7,152 nucleotides of DNA from Clostridiales bacterium (GTDB lineage Bacteria > Bacillota > Clostridia > Lachnospirales > WQUN01): positions 1 to 7,152 of the forward strand of contig JAITPB010000122.1 of assembly GCA_031289625.1 (NCBI GenBank), written 5' to 3'. Below the pieces are notes generated by a model that did not search any database, was not told where the DNA came from, and saw only the letters and a program-made list of their open reading frames with translations. Of the stretch, positions 5,508 through 7,152 are shown piece after piece (the first letter of the stretch is position 1; every line of letters begins with the position of its first letter). The position numbers were made by a program, and so were the translations under genes.

Positions 5508-6437
5508 TTATCTCGCGCCGATGAAGAGTACCACCGGCTTGTACCACATTCGCCCACTGTCTTCCGTCAGGGTATAAATCCCCGCCGCTTCTCCCCCCAG
5601 CATCAACAGCGCTTTTTCGCCGGGCGCGGATACGCCGTCAATCGGCGCGCCGCTGGCAGCATATTCCTGCCGGACTGGATGACCGCTGCGAATCACTTTT
5701 TCTTGTGTTTCCGGCATGAAAATTTGGGGAAAAGGGAGAACGGTTTCGATTTTACGCAATACATCGGCCAGGCGGTTCTCCGCGGCGATTTCCTGCACGC
5801 GGCTGATTGTAACACTTTCTTCCAAAAGAAAGGGGCCGGATCTGAGGCGCGTCAGTTCACCCATGCAGCCGCCGCAGCCCAGTTGACGGCCTATGTCCGC
5901 GCAAAGCGTCCGGATGTACGTCCCTTTAGAGCATGTCACATCGATCAGCAGTGAATGGGTTACCGGACGGCGTTCCAATATTTTGATTTTTCCGACGCGC
6001 ACGCAGCGCGCTTTGCGCTCCACAGTTTGACCGGCGCGCGCCAATTCGTAGAGCTTCCGGCCATGGACTTTTACCGCAGAATACATGGGCGGCGTTTGCT
6101 GGATATCTCCCTCGAAGCCGTGAATGGCCTGTTCAATATCCGTTTCATTCCAGTTGACTTCACAGCGTTCCAGAACCTGCCCGCCGCTGTCTTCCGTATC
6201 CGTCGATAGGCCCAGGATCAACTCGGCTCTGTACCGTTTATCGTCTCCGATGTAATCGGCAATCTTCGTGGCGGCGCCGACGCATACCGGCAAAACCCCT
6301 ACCGCTTGCGGATCCAATGTTCCGGCGTGCCCGGCTTTGACACGGCCCAGCGTTTTCCGTATGAGCGCCGTCACATCATGCGACGTATACCCTTTTTCTT
6401 TATAAATATTGAGAACGCCGTTGATGTCACTTTGCAT
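5508..6437 (-). CDS. truB: tRNA pseudouridine(55) synthase
   Basis: This 309-residue enzyme isomerises uridine 55 in the T-loop of tRNAs to pseudouridine. The catalytic aspartate is D42 in GHAGTLDPQAVGVLPV (36-51). Other conserved segments are the opening NGVLNIYKEKGYTSHDV, the Y/F-rich PPMYSAVKVHGRKLYELAR (116-134), and KGTYIRTLCADIG (171-183) followed by LTRLRSGPF. A C-terminal region of about 70 residues corresponds to the TruB C-terminal RNA-binding domain. ATG 6437 gives the normal N-terminus, with GGAG about 10 nt upstream; the gene overlaps the 3' end of the DHH phosphoesterase gene by 11 nt, suggesting coupling. Length and motifs are complete, with no sign of damage. Confidence 0.97.
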   Translation of the reverse strand: MQSDINGVLNIYKEKGYTSHDVTALIRKTLGRVKAGHAGTLDPQAVGVLPVCVGAATKIADYIGDDKRYRAELILGLSTDTEDSGGQVLERCEVNWNETDIEQAIHGFEGDIQQTPPMYSAVKVHGRKLYELARAGQTVERKARCVRVGKIKILERRPVTHSLLIDVTCSKGTYIRTLCADIGRQLGCGGCMGELTRLRSGPFLLEESVTISRVQEIAAENRLADVLRKIETVLPFPQIFMPETQEKVIRSGHPVRQEYAASGAPIDGVSAPGEKALLMLGGEAAGIYTLTEDSGRMWYKPVVLFIGAR

Positions 6438-7152
6438 GGAGCGCGCTCTCCAGCGCTTTCAAAACTTTTTCAGAAATGTCTTTGATCTCTCCCGTCAGCG
6501 TACAGCCGGCGGCTTTCTTGTGCCCACCGCCGCCAAAACGCCGCGCCACAGCGCCAATGTCCAATTCTTTGGAGCGCAGACTTGCTTTGACTTCCCCCGG
6601 CGCTTTTTCATAAAACAGCGCCGCCGCCTCCGTCCCTTGAATGTTCAGAAGATATTCCACAACGCCATCCATATCCTGACCGCTCGCGTTCATTCCGGAA
6701 AGAGCTTCGGCGTTGATCCGGGAATGCGCGATTCTGCCGTCCGAAGCCAGCGCCAAGTTTTCCAGCGCGGCGCGGAACACCAGCGCCTCCGTCAGCGTAT
6801 GCCGTTTCAGCAGCGTGTTATAAATCTCGGTATACGGTATGCCCAGCGCCAGCAGTTCCGACGCAATCCGCATCGTCCGGGCGCTGGCCGCGTGCCTGAA
6901 GCCGCCTGTGTCACAGATTATCCCGGCGTAAATCGCTGTTCCTACATCCTTATCCAGCGGCGCCAGCGGCTGAATCAATAAATACACCAGCTCGCTCGTG
7001 GACGAAGCGTCCGGATCCACCGCGTTAATCTGGCAAAAAGGCAAGGCCGCGTCGTGGTGATCCACGCAGATCGTGACGGGCGCGCGCTGATGTACTGCCA
7101 GCGCCGCGCCCAAACGCTCCGGCGCGCCGCAGTCCAGGCAGAAGAAAAGATC
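6427..7152 (-). CDS. nrnA: DHH/DHHA1 phosphoesterase, NrnA-type (C-terminal part, cut by window edge)
   Basis: The reading frame is open to the window edge, so only the last 241 residues are visible. Within them are LDCGAPERLG (6-15), the DHH signature CVDHHDA (29-35), VDPDASSTSELVY (45-57), GIICDTGGFRH (77-87) and, near the end, the DHHA1 substrate-binding motif RFGGGGHKKAAGC (205-217). This combination is that of bifunctional oligoribonuclease/3',5'-pAp phosphatase NrnA, which degrades RNA oligonucleotides of a few residues to mononucleotides and dephosphorylates pAp, using Mn2+ bound by the DHH motifs. Its position directly before truB, with an 11-nt overlap, is the usual one in the rbfA-nrnA-truB-ribF cluster of Firmicutes. 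The N-terminal first metal-binding motifs lie outside the window. A TTG at 7113 is not the true start, since conserved sequence continues upstream of it. Confidence 0.94.
   Translation of the reverse strand, partial: DLFFCLDCGAPERLGAALAVHQRAPVTICVDHHDAALPFCQINAVDPDASSTSELVYLLIQPLAPLDKDVGTAIYAGIICDTGGFRHAASARTMRIASELLALGIPYTEIYNTLLKRHTLTEALVFRAALENLALASDGRIAHSRINAEALSGMNASGQDMDGVVEYLLNIQGTEAAALFYEKAPGEVKASLRSKELDIGAVARRFGGGGHKKAAGCTLTGEIKDISEKVLKALESALHAK

Noticed and set aside
3334..7129. Three copies of the 10-bp palindrome CGGCGCGCCG (3334-3343, 5643-5652, 7120-7129), suggestive of a highly iterated palindrome
   Set aside because: All three fall in the same reading frame as Gly-Ala-Pro (GGC GCG CCG) on the minus strand, so preferred codons for a common tripeptide explain them.

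Overview
The window is a compact, single-direction gene block. Everything coding lies on the minus strand, so transcription runs from high to low coordinates. The gene set and order (an NrnA-type DHH phosphoesterase, truB, ribF, a DUF1385/YqhQ-type membrane protein, prmC, prfA, then a GrpE-like and an Hsp70 gene) and the frequent strong Shine-Dalgarno sequences point to a Bacillota (Firmicutes) genome, most likely a Clostridia-like lineage with moderately high GC. This placement is inference; no rRNA or other decisive marker is present.

Layout in transcription order: (1) 7152-6427, C-terminal part of a DHH/DHHA1 phosphoesterase whose 5' end lies outside the window; (2) 6437-5508, tRNA pseudouridine-55 synthase TruB; (3) 5495-4548, bifunctional riboflavin kinase/FAD synthetase RibF; (4) 4561-3527, DUF1385 membrane protein; (5) 3618-2662, release factor glutamine methyltransferase PrmC; (6) 2669-1611, peptide chain release factor 1; (7) 1574 (or 1592)-786, a GrpE-like nucleotide exchange factor with a repetitive C-terminal tail; (8) 802-1, N-terminal part of an HscC-like Hsp70 that continues outside the window. 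Adjacent genes overlap by 8 to 92 nt or are separated by only 12 to 36 nt. There is no intergenic stretch long enough to hold an obvious promoter, terminator or RNA gene, and no gene-free region over 300 bases. The block is probably one operon with translational coupling.

Functionally, genes 1-3 are the tail of the common nusA-infB-rbfA-nrnA-truB-ribF translation/RNA cluster, genes 4-6 form the DUF1385-prmC-prfA termination module (PrmC methylates the GGQ glutamine of the RF1 encoded just downstream), and genes 7-8 form a chaperone/exchange-factor pair.

The least ordinary signals are small-scale. Short palindromic, 12-bp-periodic repeats sit in the DUF1385/prmC overlap, where they are read in two frames at once, and related perfect palindromes lie inside prmC at a point where the protein carries extra residues. 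A nearly perfect 75-bp higher-order minisatellite encodes the tail of the GrpE-like protein. The two chaperone genes also appear to use non-ATG starts, possibly the very rare ATT for the GrpE-like gene and TTG for the Hsp70.
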